This document shows positions 1-12,313 of a stretch of DNA of 64,000 nt, piece after piece (position 1 is the first letter of the stretch; every line of letters starts with the position of its first letter). The position numbers were made by a program, and so were the translations under genes. This DNA comes from Lepus europaeus (lineage: Eukaryota; Chordata; Mammalia; Lagomorpha; Leporidae). Under the pieces are notes generated by a model, which saw nothing but the letters and a program-made list of their open reading frames with translations, made no database searches and was not told where the DNA came from. The stretch lies in contig NW_026909577.1 of assembly GCF_033115175.1 (NCBI RefSeq), positions 1,054,001 through 1,118,000 of the forward strand, given 5' to 3'.

Positions 1-812
1 TGACAGCCCCTTAGCCAGCAGTTCATCATGTCTGTGGGATACCACTCCTACCGTGAAGATTTTTGGTTTCCTCTGACACATATCGGGCAGGATTGCAGTG
101 TGCATGTTGCTAGCAAGCAATCTATATTCTCTGTGGCATTACACCAGCATTGCCTCATTAATTCCCATGGGCAGAAGTAGAACAGGGTGCCAACGGTTGT
201 GTCAGTCTCCAAAAGATGGTCTCACAGAAGCAATGTCTGAAACAAAGCATTTGGGGTCTCAGTCATCAGAGAACCCCAGGTTTTAGGAGACCCCCGCGTT
301 TTCCCTAAGCAAAGAGGAATAGCTGACTATAGGATTCATTCTTTGAATTTTTCAAAATAAAAGAAGTTGATTCAGGTGGTAATTATGTTTCCACCCCCAC
401 ATCTCTTCCCCCAACTCTTTCACATACATTTTCTTCCTAAGAATTTTATCAAACTCTCACCAGACCTTCTTCTGCATTAGTCAAAATTTTTTATGTGCTG
501 ATACACAATTAATTACTGAAAGAAAATCTTAAGACATCAAGATAAGGTTATTAAGATTTAGATTTGGACTCTTAGCCCTTACTTAATGATTTCCTAACTA
601 AGGGACACTGACTCAAGTATTTTTTGGGGCAAAGCATGATTTTTAAAGTGAAGATATTATACTATAAATAAAAGACATGCTGGCCTTAAAGCAGTGAATT
701 GACTTATTCTAACAGAGAATTTCCTGGAAAATCATTAACATCAACACTTTTCAGTATGCTTGTTAGTTTCTCAGCCACGGTCAAAATCATTTATAAACAA
801 AATTAGTGTATT
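1..812. other. Intergenic sequence, nothing recognised
   Basis: AT-rich single-copy-looking DNA. The short reading frames here have no recognisable domain. I see no RNA gene or identifiable mobile element. Confidence 0.5.
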
Positions 813-827
813 TAGATGTAATTCTTT

Positions 828-1165
828 TTTTTTTTTTTTTTGACAGGCAGAGTGGACAGTGAGAGAGACAGAGAGAAAGGTCTTCCTTTTGCCATTGGTT
901 CACCCTCCAATGGCCGCCGCGGCCAGCACACTGTGGCCGGCGCACCGCGCTGATCTGATGGCAGAAGCCAGGTGCTTCTCCTGGTCTCCCATGGGGTGCA
1001 GGGAGTCCTTGGGCCATCCTCCACTGCACTCCCAGGCTACATAGCAGAGAGCTGGCCTGGAAGAGGAGCAACCGGGACAGAATCCAGCGCCCCGACCAGG
1101 ACTAGAACCTGGTGTGCCGGCGCCACAAGTCGGAGGATTAGCCTGTTGAGCCACGGAGCCAGCCC
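828..1165 (-). mobile_element. CSINE (rabbit C repeat), young subtype
   Basis: Reads from a T-run through the SINE body to a tRNA-like head at the high-coordinate end. Flanked by a perfect 15-bp target-site duplication, TAGATGTAATTCTTT, at 813-827 and 1166-1180. The A-tail follows a CTGTCA-type end rather than the AAATAAATAAAT end of older copies, which marks the younger subtype. Confidence 0.95.
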
Positions 1166-1180
1166 TAGATGTAATTCTTT

Positions 1181-2400
1181 AAAGCCAGCATGTGGAAAAC
1201 ATTAGATTAAAAGCCGGTAGGTGTGGGTTAACCTTTAGGGTCTTCTGTAAACTGAGATTGTTAAACAAGACATCCTTAAGACAACTCAAAAAGTTAACAA
1301 AGCTGAGATAATTGGGAAAAGCTTAGACTCTGTCTAAAAATGTGTTTTCTTATTGTTAAGTGATCTCAGATGACCTGGAACTCATGAACAGAGCACTGTA
1401 AGCCTGATCAGTAATATCCATTCAGCCAAACTGCTATTATTTTTATGTTTGGATTAGCAACTCCTGGAAATTCTGCTGACTACATTCCTCAGACTTTCTC
1501 ACATGGATCGAATCCAAAATTATTTTTTAAATGAGAAAAAAATAAAACGCTCTTTAGAGCAAGAAGACTAAAAATCCAAAGCAAACACTTTCAGCTCTCA
1601 TTGTATGTTTTATCAAACTCTAATATTTTATCAAGCTTTAATGTTCTCAGCATAGAAGAAATGGCTGTAATGTGTAAAATAATATTAGCATCTTTTTCTA
1701 GTCCTGATCTGTCATGAATTTTTGGATTGTGACAGGTTAATATATAGTATTGCCAAAAAGATAAAAATAGCATTATATGAAATTTTTAGATTTTATATGA
1801 ACGTCTTTTCAGTCATGTAAAAACTTAGCACCACTAATGCAATGTTTCATACTAAATGTTTCATAATGATTAGTGACACTAGTAAATTTCAGTTTTTAAT
1901 GCTCTAATTTCCATATTTCTCAGCATTTTTACTTGTTCTTAATTTTAATGGGAGTGATGTGGACAAAAGTGTTGGATTTGAGTCAATTTCTTAGGTTAGA
2001 AAAAAATATACAATGATAATGAGACAGATCCTGGTATTTACACACATGAATGGACATTGAGTCTGTTATGTACCCAAATTATGTGACCCTACAAGAGGAC
2101 AAATAAGATTTTACACAACCCAAGTGTCACTCAAGCTTCCTGTTTCTACATATTAAGAAGAGCTTAGTAATTATCTATTTTTTAACTTTTAAAAAGAATT
2201 CATCACACACCAAAAGGCTCCAAATTTTGCCTTCACCCTCTGAATTGTGTCCCAAATTCACATTTCTGTGCTGTCTGCAAAAATGATGTCTCTGGTATCA
2301 AAATAATTATGTTGTTTTTTTTTTTTAGATGAGAAGTCTGTTATTCAGCAATAAAGCAGTAGTAAAGTAATAAGGATAAGGATAGTCTCCCTACTAAACC
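1181..2400. other. Intergenic sequence, nothing recognised
   Basis: AT-rich DNA with no supported gene or recognisable repeat. Confidence 0.45.
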
Positions 2401-2414
2401 AGATGCATTCTTTT

Positions 2415-2730
2415 TTTTTAAGATTTATTTATTTATTTGAAAGAGTTACACAGAGAGAGGAGAGGCAGAGAGAGAGGTCTTCCATCCAATGATTCACTCC
2501 CCAGTTGGCTACAATGGCTGGAGCTGTGCCGATCAGAAGCCAGGAGCCTCCCCCAGGTCTCCCATGTGGGTGCAGGGACCCAAGGACTTGGGCCATCTTC
2601 TACTGCTTTCCCAGACCATAGCAGAGAGCTGGGTAGGAAGTGGAGCAGCCAGGTCTTGAACTGGTACCCACATGGGATGCCAGTGCTTCAGGCCAGAGCG
2701 TTTACCTGCTGCACCACAGCACCTGCCCCG
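2415..2730 (-). mobile_element. CSINE
   Basis: Antisense C repeat beginning TTTAAGATTTATTTATTT and ending in the reversed tRNA-like head. Perfect 14-bp target duplication AGATGCATTCTTTT at 2401-2414 and 2731-2744. Confidence 0.95.
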
Positions 2731-2744
2731 AGATGCATTCTTTT

Positions 2745-3545
2745 GTTAACATAAATCTCATCTAGAAAGAAGACAAATTTCTTCATTTTCAATAGGTTCT
2801 TCAAAAACATGATCCAGCGTCTTATTAACCAAATTCAATAGTGCTTTCCCTTCTCAAAGCACAAGGCTTCTCTATAGATTCTTAAGTGTCTACTGCAGAT
2901 GAATTTGAGAAAGACACTTCACTATGGAAAATGTCTTTAATGGAGCAGTGATGTTTGTTAAAACAGAATTTGACAGATCAATATACTAAAATAATTTGGC
3001 TTTTATTCTCTGAAACATCTTGATCATGTTTAGCCTTAAAAGATGTTGGAATTCAAACAGGAATGCCCACATGTTTGAAATCAGGAATATTTGAAAGTTG
3101 GTCATAGGCAAGTATTACAGTGCTCTGATATGGCACTGTCTACTGTACTCTAGAATGTAGTCACCAGACTTTCACTGGGCTCCACACCAAGAGGAGCAGG
3201 CATAGAGAGACATTCACATCTATCATGTAGGAGTTAAATCGGTTTAGAAGCAAACCTGCAAGACTGCATATCTAACAGCAGTTTAGGATAATGACTTCTG
3301 TTTGGGAGCTACTGATCATTCCCATTGCCCATCACCTCTTCCCTTCATGTTATCCTTGCCTTATTAAACCAAGTTTGTTAGACCAATGTCTTCCATAAGC
3401 TAAGGAATAAGGATCAAAGAAGCTACTTCTAAGTTTCCTGCCTTTCCAAGAAGCCTTCAGTATATTGTTTCTGGCAGTTTCTTCTTCATTCTATAATTCT
3501 CAATTTCTCTGTCACCTGAGAAACACTTGTAATAAATCATATTCA
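2745..3545. other. Intergenic sequence, nothing recognised
   Basis: No supported gene, RNA or identifiable repeat. Confidence 0.45.
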
Positions 3546-3862
3546 TTTTTTAAAAGATTTATTTATTTATTTGAAAGGGTTACACAGAGAGAGGAGAGGC
3601 AGAGAGAGACCATCTGCTAGTTCACTCCCCAATTGGCCACAATGGCTGGAGCTGCACTGATCTGAAGCCAGAAGCAAGGAGTTTCTTCCAGGTCTCCCAT
3701 GTGGGTGCAAGGGCCCAAGGACTTGGGCCATCTTCTACTGCTTTCCTAGGCCATAGCAGAGAGCTGGATTGGAACTGGAGTAGCCAGGTCTCAAACTGGC
3801 GCCCATATGGGATGCTGGAGATTCAGGCCAGGGCATTAACCCGCTGAGCCACAGCGCTGGCC
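3546..3862 (-). mobile_element. CSINE
   Basis: Antisense C repeat with the AAATAAATAAAT-type tail, immediately followed by a second, younger C repeat. The target duplication is obscured by that neighbour. Confidence 0.92.
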
Positions 3863-3871
3863 CCTCATTAA

Positions 3872-4200
3872 CTCTTTTTTTTTTTTTTTGACAGGCAGAG
3901 TGGACAGTGAGAGAGACAGAGAGAAAGGTCTTCCTTTGCCATTGGTTCACCCTCCAATGGCTGCCGCGGCCAGCACACCACGCTGAACCGAAGGCAGGAG
4001 CCAGATGCTTATCCTGGTCTCTCATGGGATGCAGGGCCCAAGCACTTGGGCCATCCTCCACTGTACTCCCAGGCCATAGCAGAGAGCTGGCCTGGAAGAG
4101 GGGCAACCGGGACAGAATCCGGCACCCCGACCGGGACTAGAACCCGGGGTGCCGGCGCCGCCAAGCGGAGGATTAGCCTATTGAGCCGTGGCACTGGCCC
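3872..4200 (-). mobile_element. CSINE, young subtype
   Basis: Antisense C repeat of the GC-rich CTGTCA-tail subtype, inserted at the head of the preceding SINE. Target duplication CCTCATTAA at 3863-3871 and 4201-4209. Confidence 0.93.
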
Positions 4201-4423
4201 CCTCATTAATTTTTTAAAGCCCTTCTTTGCCAGGCGCTTTTTCCATAATTTAGTAAACTCAAATCATAGTGAGTGCTTTCTTTTCTGGAACTTTGAGTCA
4301 GTTTTTACTTAAATCAATACTTCCCTGTGCCACACCAGAATGCTTGCCTTCAATATTCACTCCTCACGTAGATCATGAACCCTTTGAAGACACAATTTTG
4401 ACAGCTTTTGAAACGCATCTATT

Positions 4424-4767
4424 GGGGCCTGCACTGTGCCACAGTGGGTAAATCTGCCACCTGCATGGCCAACATCCCATATGGGCACCAGTTCGAGTCC
4501 TGACTGCTCCACTTTTGGGCTCCCTGTTGATGGCCTGGGAAAGCAGTGGAAGATGACCCAAGTCCTTGGGCCCCTGCACCCACATGGGAGACTCAGAGGA
4601 AGTTCCTGACTCCTGAAATAGTCCAGCTGGATCAGCCCAGTTTCAGCCATTGCAGCTGTTTGGGGAGTGAACCAGCGGATGGAAGACTCACTCTGTATCT
4701 CTCTCTCTAACCCTCTCTCTCTCCTCTCTGTAACTCTCCCTTTCAATAAATAAAAATAAATAAAAAG
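4424..4767 (+). mobile_element. CSINE
   Basis: Sense C repeat with tRNA-like head, TC-rich region and AATAAA-rich tail. Imperfect target duplication GCATCTATT / GCATCCATT at 4415-4423 and 4769-4777. Confidence 0.93.
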
Positions 4768-4777
4768 AGCATCCATT

Positions 4778-5218
4778 AATAGCATTGATCCATGAATCTC
4801 ATTCACATGTATGGAATATAATTAGGATATGTACTTATGATTGCTATGTTTACGGTTCATCAAATGTTCATTGCAAATCTTGGTTTAGATAGTCAGATCA
4901 GATCCTCTACGTATAAAACTCCTGGGGTGGAATCCAGAATAAGCAGAGAATGAACATCTTCTTGAGGAATGAAAAATAACCAGATGTTGAAAGAGGCTTT
5001 ATTCAGAGCTGGACACGGATCCACAAGCCCACCATGAACAATCGGCACACTGAAGGAAGTCCCCACTCCTGTGAGGGACAGTCCTGAGGGCCAGAGGTTC
5101 TGAAAGTCACCAGAAAGGAGAGCTTTTCTTCTAGACCAATCAAAACTGCTCCCTGCCGTTTCTGGTCTTATCTCCCAAGATAAAATAGGCCCAGAGCAAA
5201 GAAAGGCATAAAACTTTT
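4778..5218. other. Possible LTR remnant (unresolved)
   Basis: From about 4985 the sequence has an antisense polyadenylation-like GCTTTATTCAGAGC and a GC-richer body ending just before a SINE at 5219. This is reminiscent of a reversed retroviral LTR, but no family is identified and no terminal duplication is visible. The earlier part is unremarkable. Confidence 0.25.
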
Positions 5219-5520
5219 GGAGCCAGCATTGTGGTGCAGCAAGTTAAGCCACCACCTGCAACCAGCATCCCCTATCAAAGTCCCGATTTGAGTTCTGGTC
5301 GCTCTGTTTCCTATCCAGCTCCCTGCCAATCACCTGGGAAGGCAGAAGACAGCCCAAGAGCCTGGGCCCTGGTTAAAACACACAGGATACCCAGATGGAG
5401 TTCCTGGCTCTTGGCCCAGCCCTGGCCAGCCATTTGGGGAGTGAACCAGTGGATGGAAGATCTCTTTCTCTCTCTGTCCCTCCCTCTCTGTGACTCAGAC
5501 TTTTAAGTGCGTAAAAGAAA
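5219..5520 (+). mobile_element. CSINE, diverged
   Basis: Sense C repeat with recognisable head (AGCCAGCATTGTGGTGCAGC), TC-rich segment and degraded tail. Confidence 0.88.
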
Positions 5521-5618
5521 TTTAGAAATTAAAGCTATAGAACATTAGAGTATACAGTCCTACAACTAGCTCAAGTTTTCATTATCCACCACTAACTTGA
5601 ATCAAAAACAGTGTTAAG

Positions 5619-5660
5619 AACACACACACATACACACACACAAACACACACACAAAACAC
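5619..5660 (+). repeat. (CA)n microsatellite, interrupted
   Basis: Alternating CA run with T and A interruptions. The surrounding 5521-6240 shows no gene or recognised element. Confidence 0.85.
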
Positions 5661-6254
5661 ATCCTTTTGGAGATGCACGGTACAGGATTTTTGTTAAATA
5701 ACTAAACAATAATGGAGAATTGGCAGGCCAACTGAGTGAATTACTGATATTTTGGAAACATTGTTCATCCTATCCGTGCCCTGGCAAAGAAAACAATCCA
5801 CCTGTGTCTTAAGGCTCTCTATATGTTAAAGCCAGAGAAAAATCCTAGTTATATGGAAATCTACTGAAAAATCTTTCATGATTGTACTAACATGTTAAGC
5901 TAATAGGAGAGGAAACATGTTTCCCTGTCCAAAAAAAAAAAAAAAAAGAATTGCATGATCTGATTTAAACAGAATAAATATTTCTTAAATTTCAGGCTGT
6001 CTTTACTTACCTTTCCACACCACTCTTTAAAACATTAAATTTACATGCTCAACATCACGAGAAAATAATTTTTTGCTGAAAACTTTCACTGCAAATTCCA
6101 TTTTAATTGCTGCTTACATAAGTAACAACCTCTTAATCTTGAAATGAAAACATATCTCCCATTAATTACTTGAAAATATTTACATCATTTCAATTCAAAA
6201 TACAAAAAGAAGATATATATTTGTGTAAACCTAGTAATTTAAAAAAAACCTGTG

Positions 6255-6612
6255 GCCAGTGCCATGGCTCACTTGGCTAGTCCTCCTCCTGTGGCGCCGG
6301 CACCCCGGGTTCTGGTCCTGGTTGGGGTGCCAGGTACTGGTCCCAGTTGCTCCTCTGGCTCTCTGCTGTGGCCTGGGAGGGTAGTGGAGGATGGCCCAGG
6401 TGCTTGAGTCCCTGCACCTGCATGGGAGACCAGGAGGAAGCGGCTGGCTCCTGGTTTCGGATCAGTGCAGCACTGGCCGTAGCGGCCATTGTGGGAGTGA
6501 ACCAATGGAGGGAAGACCTTTCTTCTGTCTCTCTCTCACTGTCTATGGCTCTTTCTCTCTGTCTCTCTTTCTCACTGTCTGGCTCTGCCTGGCAAAACAA
6601 AACAAACAAACA
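6255..6612 (+). mobile_element. CSINE, young subtype
   Basis: Sense C repeat with a GCTCACTTGGCTA-type head. Target duplication AAAAAAAACCTGTG at 6241-6254 and 6613-6626. Confidence 0.94.
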
Positions 6613-6842
6613 AAAAAAAACCTGTGATATGTCTACATAAATAAAACAAATTAGTTGCTCACAGGTCAGTAGAATTAAAATAATTAAAAAACAGAACTAT
6701 TCCAATTTTAAATGTAGAATATCCTCAAAAGCAATTTCTAAATTATCGTCAGTCATACAAACTATCTAATTTTATTTCTTATATGTAAATGCACACTTTT
6801 ATTTTTGTGGACTTCTATAATTTTATGTATTTTGTCAAAATG

Positions 6843-7150
6843 TTTATATATTTATTTTTCTCTACCTGAAAGGCAAAGTGAGAGAGAGACAAAGATCTTC
6901 CATCTGCTAGTTCACTCCCCAAATACCCACAACCCCCAGGCTTGGGCTGCACCAAAGCCAGGAGCCCAGAATTCCACCTTGGTCTCCCACCTGGCAGGGA
7001 CCCACACACTTGAGCCATCATCTGCTGCCTCCCAGGATGCACTAGCAGAAGGCAAGATTGTAAGTATAGCAGCTTAGACTCAAACTAGCACTCTGGTGTG
7101 AAATGCAAGTGTCCCAAGTAGTGACTTAACCTCTTGCGTTGTGTCTGGCC
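6843..7150 (-). mobile_element. CSINE, old and diverged
   Basis: Antisense degraded C repeat: TTTATTTTTCTCTACCTGAA start and a reversed head ending GTTGTGTCTGGCC. Confidence 0.85.
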
Positions 7151-7166
7151 TTTTATTTTATTTTTT

Positions 7167-8747
7167 TTTTATTTTTTTAACTTTTATTTAACGAATATAA
7201 ATTTCCAGTGTACAGCTTATGTATTACAATGGCTTCCCCCTCCCATAACTTCCCTCCCACCCGCAACCCTCCCCTCTCCCGCTCCCTCTCCCCTTCCATT
7301 TGCATCAAGATTCATTTTCAATTCTCTTTATATACAGAAGATCAATTAAGTATAAAGATTTCAACAGTTTGCACCCACATAGAAACACAAAGTGAAACAT
7401 ACTGTTGGAGTACTAGTTATAGCATTAAATCACAATGTACAGTACATTAAGGACAGAGATCCCACATGAGGAGCAAGTGCACAGTGGCTCCTGTGCATAG
7501 CCAAAATAAGAACTTAAATAATAATCTCATAGCTAGATTCACTTCGCCATCAGTGAAGTATACAGTAAGTAGAAAAAACCTCCCTTTCAGACCAAAGGGA
7601 AAGAAAGTTTTCAAGTGAGAATATAATTTTCCTCATGGGCATTGTCTACCTTAGAAAAACTACCTACAGAACATGCCTGTGACTATAGACTTGTAGTTCA
7701 GGCCACTGAAGATTAGAGATGGGACACGGGCACTCCCTTGACTTGCATCCTCTGGTCTGCTTTAACACAAACCAGGAGGAAAAGAAAGCTCGGCATCAGA
7801 AGCAATGGGTGGCAGGCCTATTAATGGCTGATCTGTACAGTGATCTGCCCTCAAGGAGACCCAACAGGCCAGTCCACTGCAGTGGCTTTCCATGTGGTAA
7901 GCCTGGGCTTCAGCAGAAGTCAGCTTGTGAAGAGCCCTGGCAGCTCTGCCAAGAGTTGGATCACTGGAAATGGACCTGCCCTGGAGTCGAAGGATGCCCA
8001 GGTCAGAGCCACAGATCTTATTGGCTCTAAGCTGAAAAGCCCTTCACTCAGCCCAACTTCCAAAGTGACCACTGCAGCTGAGGGGATGGTCAAGTAGGGT
8101 CAGCAACATTGCAGGCAGAACTGTAAATTTCTTGTTAGAGATGCCCCCTGCCTTTACCTGGCCAGCTCTCCTCCCAGGCCAGCCAAGTAATGAAAGTCAA
8201 CAGAGTGCCTTCCCCTAGGAGGTTCACACCTCCCTTAGGATATACCCCATGTGAAGAGATAGATAGGTCTGGGCCTCTGAATTTACAAGGCCTTAAGCCC
8301 ACCAGATTATTATCAAGCCCCTTCTGTCAGGTTCTATTTGCCTCTCAATCAGAAAACTTAATTGTAGTTTAGATAGCACCTTTCTTAGCTCCTCTAATAA
8401 TGACTCTGTCCTTTGTTCTAGACCCTATCTAGCACACTTGGGCCTCATTCCTTTGTAATCATAACCTCTACTCTACCACCAATGGCTCTACTCCCAACCT
8501 GTGTGTACTGATGGTCCTCTTCCCCACTTAATGCTGTATAATTGTTCAAACCTGGTTAATGCCACTCTTAGGATCATTGTTTACTATCCTCACCCTGTCT
8601 TTTATGACCTTGTCTAAATATGATCAGAGTCGGCAAACTTGGAAGGCTTCCATAGCCTTGGCAACTCATGACGACAGCCTAGGATGGTTACTGGCACCAT
8701 AAACTAGAATGTCAATTTGTTGGGTCAACAACAGGAGCCACTGTGCA
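7167..8747 (-). mobile_element. Rabbit L1 3' end with internal inversion (twin-primed)
   Basis: The segment from 7167 to about 7495 is an antisense rabbit L1 3' end (poly-T, then the reversed polypurine tract read as TCCCTCCCACCCGCAACCC). The rest, to 8747, runs in sense orientation: 8620-8747 is the reverse complement of the L1 3'UTR at 45,600-45,750. The outer end (GGAGCCACTGTGCA) abuts in L1 coordinates the inner end of the antisense part (GCACAGTGGCTCC near 7480-7495), which is the signature of twin priming. T-rich 16-bp target duplication at 7151-7166 and 8748-8763. Confidence 0.82.
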
Positions 8748-9692
8748 TTTTATTTTATTTTTTAAGTTTAACAGACATACATAAGTTATAATTATTTATG
8801 CAGTGCCAAATGCTGTTTGAATACATGTACATAGACTGTATAGTATCCAATCATGGTAAATATTTCTATCTCCTTATATATAATTCTTTATGGTGATGAC
8901 ATTCAAAATTTTATATTCCAGGATTTTTTCTGTTTCTACAGAAACACACAGTACATTAACATTATAAATATCACTATAGAATTTCTGATAGATATAACCT
9001 AGTACCAATTAATCAACTTTTTCTCACCTCTCCTTCCGACTTTCCTCCTAACCTCTGATAACCATCATTTTACTTTTAACTTCTGTGAGGTCACCTCTTT
9101 TGTCTCAGATGCCATATGTGTGCATGAAATCTTGGGCTGCTTGTCATTTTGTGCTTTGCTTATTTCACGTAACACCTCTAGTTCCATCCACGTTGTTGTG
9201 AAGGACAGTATTTCATCATGTCTCACAGCTGAACAGTGTTGTATACACCTACCACATTTTCTTCATCCATTCAACAGTGACTGGCTGCTTAGGTGTTTCC
9301 TTTGCTTGGCTATTGTGAAGAGGGCTGTAGTAAACACGGGGGTGCAAATGTTTTTTGTAGATCACTGTGTTATATGATAGCTCTGTTTTTTAGTTTTTTG
9401 AGGAGACACCATACTGTTTTCCAAAGTGGCTTAACTTTATGTTCACACCAACAGGGAATAGGTGTTCCCTTTTATCTGATCCTCACCAACACTTGCTATT
9501 TTTTGTCTCTTTTTGGTAATCCCCAATCTAACTGGTGTGAAGTGATAATCTCATTGTAGTTTTGATTTGGATTTCCCTGATGATTCTTGATACTGAGCAT
9601 TTATTCAAATGCCTGTTGCCCAATTGGATGTCCTCCTTAGAGAAATGTGTGTTTAGATCTACTGCACATTTTTATTAGATTTTTCTATGTAA
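8748..9692 (-). mobile_element. Old L1 3' region fragment (L1M-like)
   Basis: Antisense old mammalian L1 3'UTR (TTTAAGTTTAACAGACATAC and following) running into the reversed ORF2 C-terminal coding region, recognisable by GGCTATTGTGAAGAGGGCTG near 9309. The younger L1 above inserted into its T-rich tail. Confidence 0.78.
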
Positions 9693-9739
9693 TTTTCCAA
9701 ACTTCTCGGATGAATGTTAACTTATAAAAGGCTGATTGT

Positions 9740-10219
9740 GGGGCCAGTATTGTGGTAGAGCTGGTTAAAGCCACTGCCTGAAACGTTGGCATCCTATAAG
9801 GGATCCAGTTCATGTCCCTGCTACTCCATTTCCAATCCAGCTCCCTGCTAATGCACCTGGGAAAACAGCAGAAGATGGCCCAAAGGCTTGGGCCTCTGCA
9901 CCCATGTGGGAGACCTGAAGGAAGCTCCTGGCTCCTGGCTTCAGACTTTTTAAAGTCCCTCCTACCTTAAATACTTTTCTCACAAATGTTATTAAATTGT
10001 ATTCATATGAATTTTTATTTCACTGAGAACATTCCTAAGACTTAGTTTTAACTTGTGATTACTTCTCTAGAATGGTGGAGATGTATATCTGTCCCTCCGT
10101 ATAGCTTTCCACTTCACATTTGGGGAGTGAACCAGCAGATGGAAGACCTCCTCTCTCAGTCTTTCCCTCATTCTCTCTCTAACTCTGCCTTTCACACAAA
10201 TAAAATAAAATAAACATTT
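9740..10219 (+). mobile_element. CSINE interrupted by about 160 bp of filler
   Basis: The head and body run from 9740 to about 9947. The 3' part (GGGGAGTGAACCAGCAGATGG, TC-rich, tail) resumes near 10,115. The outer ends carry one target duplication with a single mismatch, TAAAAGGCTGATTGT / TAAAAGGCTGTTTGT at 9725-9739 and 10220-10234, so both halves belong to one SINE. The middle is AT-rich non-SINE sequence replacing about 35 bp of consensus. Confidence 0.8.
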
Positions 10220-10234
10220 TAAAAGGCTGTTTGT

Positions 10235-10757
10235 AAGATTAGTTCTCAGCACAAACAGTTTTCAATTCATATGTTATGGCTAAGCATCTTCGGCAACATG
10301 CATGTTGTAACTCTCTTGTTCTATGTACACCAAGTATTCAAGAACTTCCCTACTGGTCACAAGATTTCAGATGAAATCGTATCCCTGGTGCCCACCCTCT
10401 TTCCTGAACCCTGGCATAATGTGACCACTGACAGCAGTCTTTCCATAGAACTTCACAAAGTGAGTAGTACATTATTTTCCCTTTTATGGCCTTGGAAAAC
10501 TGAATGTCAACCTTATCTCTTTCTCAGGATTTCATGCTAAGGAGCTAGCAGTCATTTTAAATTAAGCATTATAGGAAGCTATGAATAGATAGCTCAAAAT
10601 GGTTATTCTGTGTGCAGTGTAAAAATACCGTTGCTTTTTGAATCAAGTCCATGTAATACTTGAAGTAAAGAGGCATGACTTTACAGAAGGTACATAAACA
10701 GCTACTTCCCTCACACATTTGTCTCAGTCATCTACAAAGGCCATCACTTTTTTATGG
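10235..10757. other. Intergenic sequence, nothing recognised
   Basis: An 89-codon open frame at 10,271-10,540 has no recognisable motif. I do not treat it as a gene. Confidence 0.45.
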
Positions 10758-10769
10758 CCATTAAGCCTT

Positions 10770-11090
10770 TTTTAAGATTTATTTATTTATTTGAAAGAGT
10801 TACAGAGAGAGAGAGAGGGAGAGAGAGATAAAGAGAGGTCTTCCATCCATTGGTTCACTCCCCAGTTGGCTGCAACAGCCGGAGCTGTGCCGATCCAAAG
10901 TCAGAAGCCAGGAGCTTCCTCCAGGTCTCCCATGCGGGTTCAGGGTTCCAAGAACTTGGGCCATCTTCTACTGCTTTCCAGCAGAGAGCTGGATTGGAAG
11001 TGGAGCAGCCAGGACTCGAACCGGTGCCCATATGGGATGACGGCACTGCAGCCAGCAACTTTACCTGCTATGCCATAGCACCAGCACCAG
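10770..11090 (-). mobile_element. CSINE
   Basis: Antisense C repeat. Target duplication CCATTAAGCCTT / CCATTAAGTCTT at 10758-10769 and 11091-11102. Confidence 0.94.
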
Positions 11091-11102
11091 CCATTAAGTC
11101 TT

Positions 11103-12208
11103 GCTCAAATTAAGTTTGCTGTATCAAAATATCTAGGTAAGTTTTTTTTTTTTAAATGTGGACACATTCTACATAAAGCATCTTCTTTTTTCATTAGCTT
11201 ATTCACTGTGACCTACATTTCGTATTTACTGTTTTACAGAGACAAATAAGATACTGGATATGCCTTTGAGAATGTATAAACTTACCAAAATAGACATATA
11301 AATGTATAATTTTAATGTGCTAATTAAAATTGTTGTGGGTTCATAAAGTGTATGTCTTCTTGCACCGATGCATCAACTTACTGTCTTATAATTTCATAGT
11401 TGTCTGTTGTCATCCACTCTGCTCAGATGTCTAACTCAATGTTAGAAAAATAATCAATTTATTCACATATTAATTCAACAAATACATTGGAAGCATTTTG
11501 TGATTAGTCGCTTGGGTTTGGGTATTTCCAATAATGTATTTCTTTTAGTCACTGTAAACTTCCAAAAGTATTATACAACACTCTGTGGACCAGCCATTTG
11601 TAGTCCAATTGCACCATTTTCACCCCTTCTATGTGTCCTATAGCTGAGAAAACTGATTTTCCAATAGGCACATCCAATCCTTACGAACCATCTAGCTACA
11701 GTTGCAACAGTACACTCAGCTGAAGGACTAGAGCTTTTCCTTCTAGTGAAGAAAACCAGCAACACAATGGGGAACACGGCTTCTGAACATGGCTTCAGAA
11801 TGCCTTAGTTTCTCAGAGAATTGTTAGAGCTATTTAGAAAATAGGGTCTTGACACTTCAGTCTGACATACTGTATTTGTAGAGAGCTTTGAAATCAGAAG
11901 GCCGAGGTTATTTAGACTAGCAGTCAGTCACCAGTTCATCAAATTATTGAATACCAACTGTGTACCCAGCACTGTTGCAGATGCCAGTGAGGCACCAAGG
12001 AAAGGCAGAAATTCAGGCCCTGACTGGTCACCAGCCTCCCACGACCACACCCAGCAGATAAGTGGAAACTGATACAGAAGGACAGACAGACGTCTCCACT
12101 ATTCTAGCAAAGTAACCACAAGTTAAAAGAAAGTGTAGGAATGTGCTCAATGAAAGAAAAGTTCATATAAATACAGTTTAATAACACTTGTGATAAAAGT
12201 ATTTAAAG
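11103..12208. other. Intergenic sequence, nothing recognised
   Basis: AT-rich, no supported gene or repeat. Confidence 0.45.
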
Positions 12209-12210
12209 TA

Positions 12211-12311
12211 TGAGGGGTTTCAAAAAGTTCCTAGAAATATTGAGTGGAAGATAAGCTTGTGTAAGTTCAAAAAGATTTTAAATTTTCCATGAAAGTTTTG
12301 AAGTCCCTTCA
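12211..12311. mobile_element. Mariner-like MITE with terminal inverted repeats
   Basis: About 100 bp bounded by TA on both sides. The left end TGAGGGGTTTCAAAAAGTTC and the reverse complement of the right end (TGAAGGGACTTCAAAACTTT) are imperfect inverted repeats of roughly 20-25 bp. TA target duplication plus short inverted ends fits a non-autonomous Tc1/mariner element. No transposase is present and the exact family is not assigned. Confidence 0.7.
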
Positions 12312-12313
12312 TA

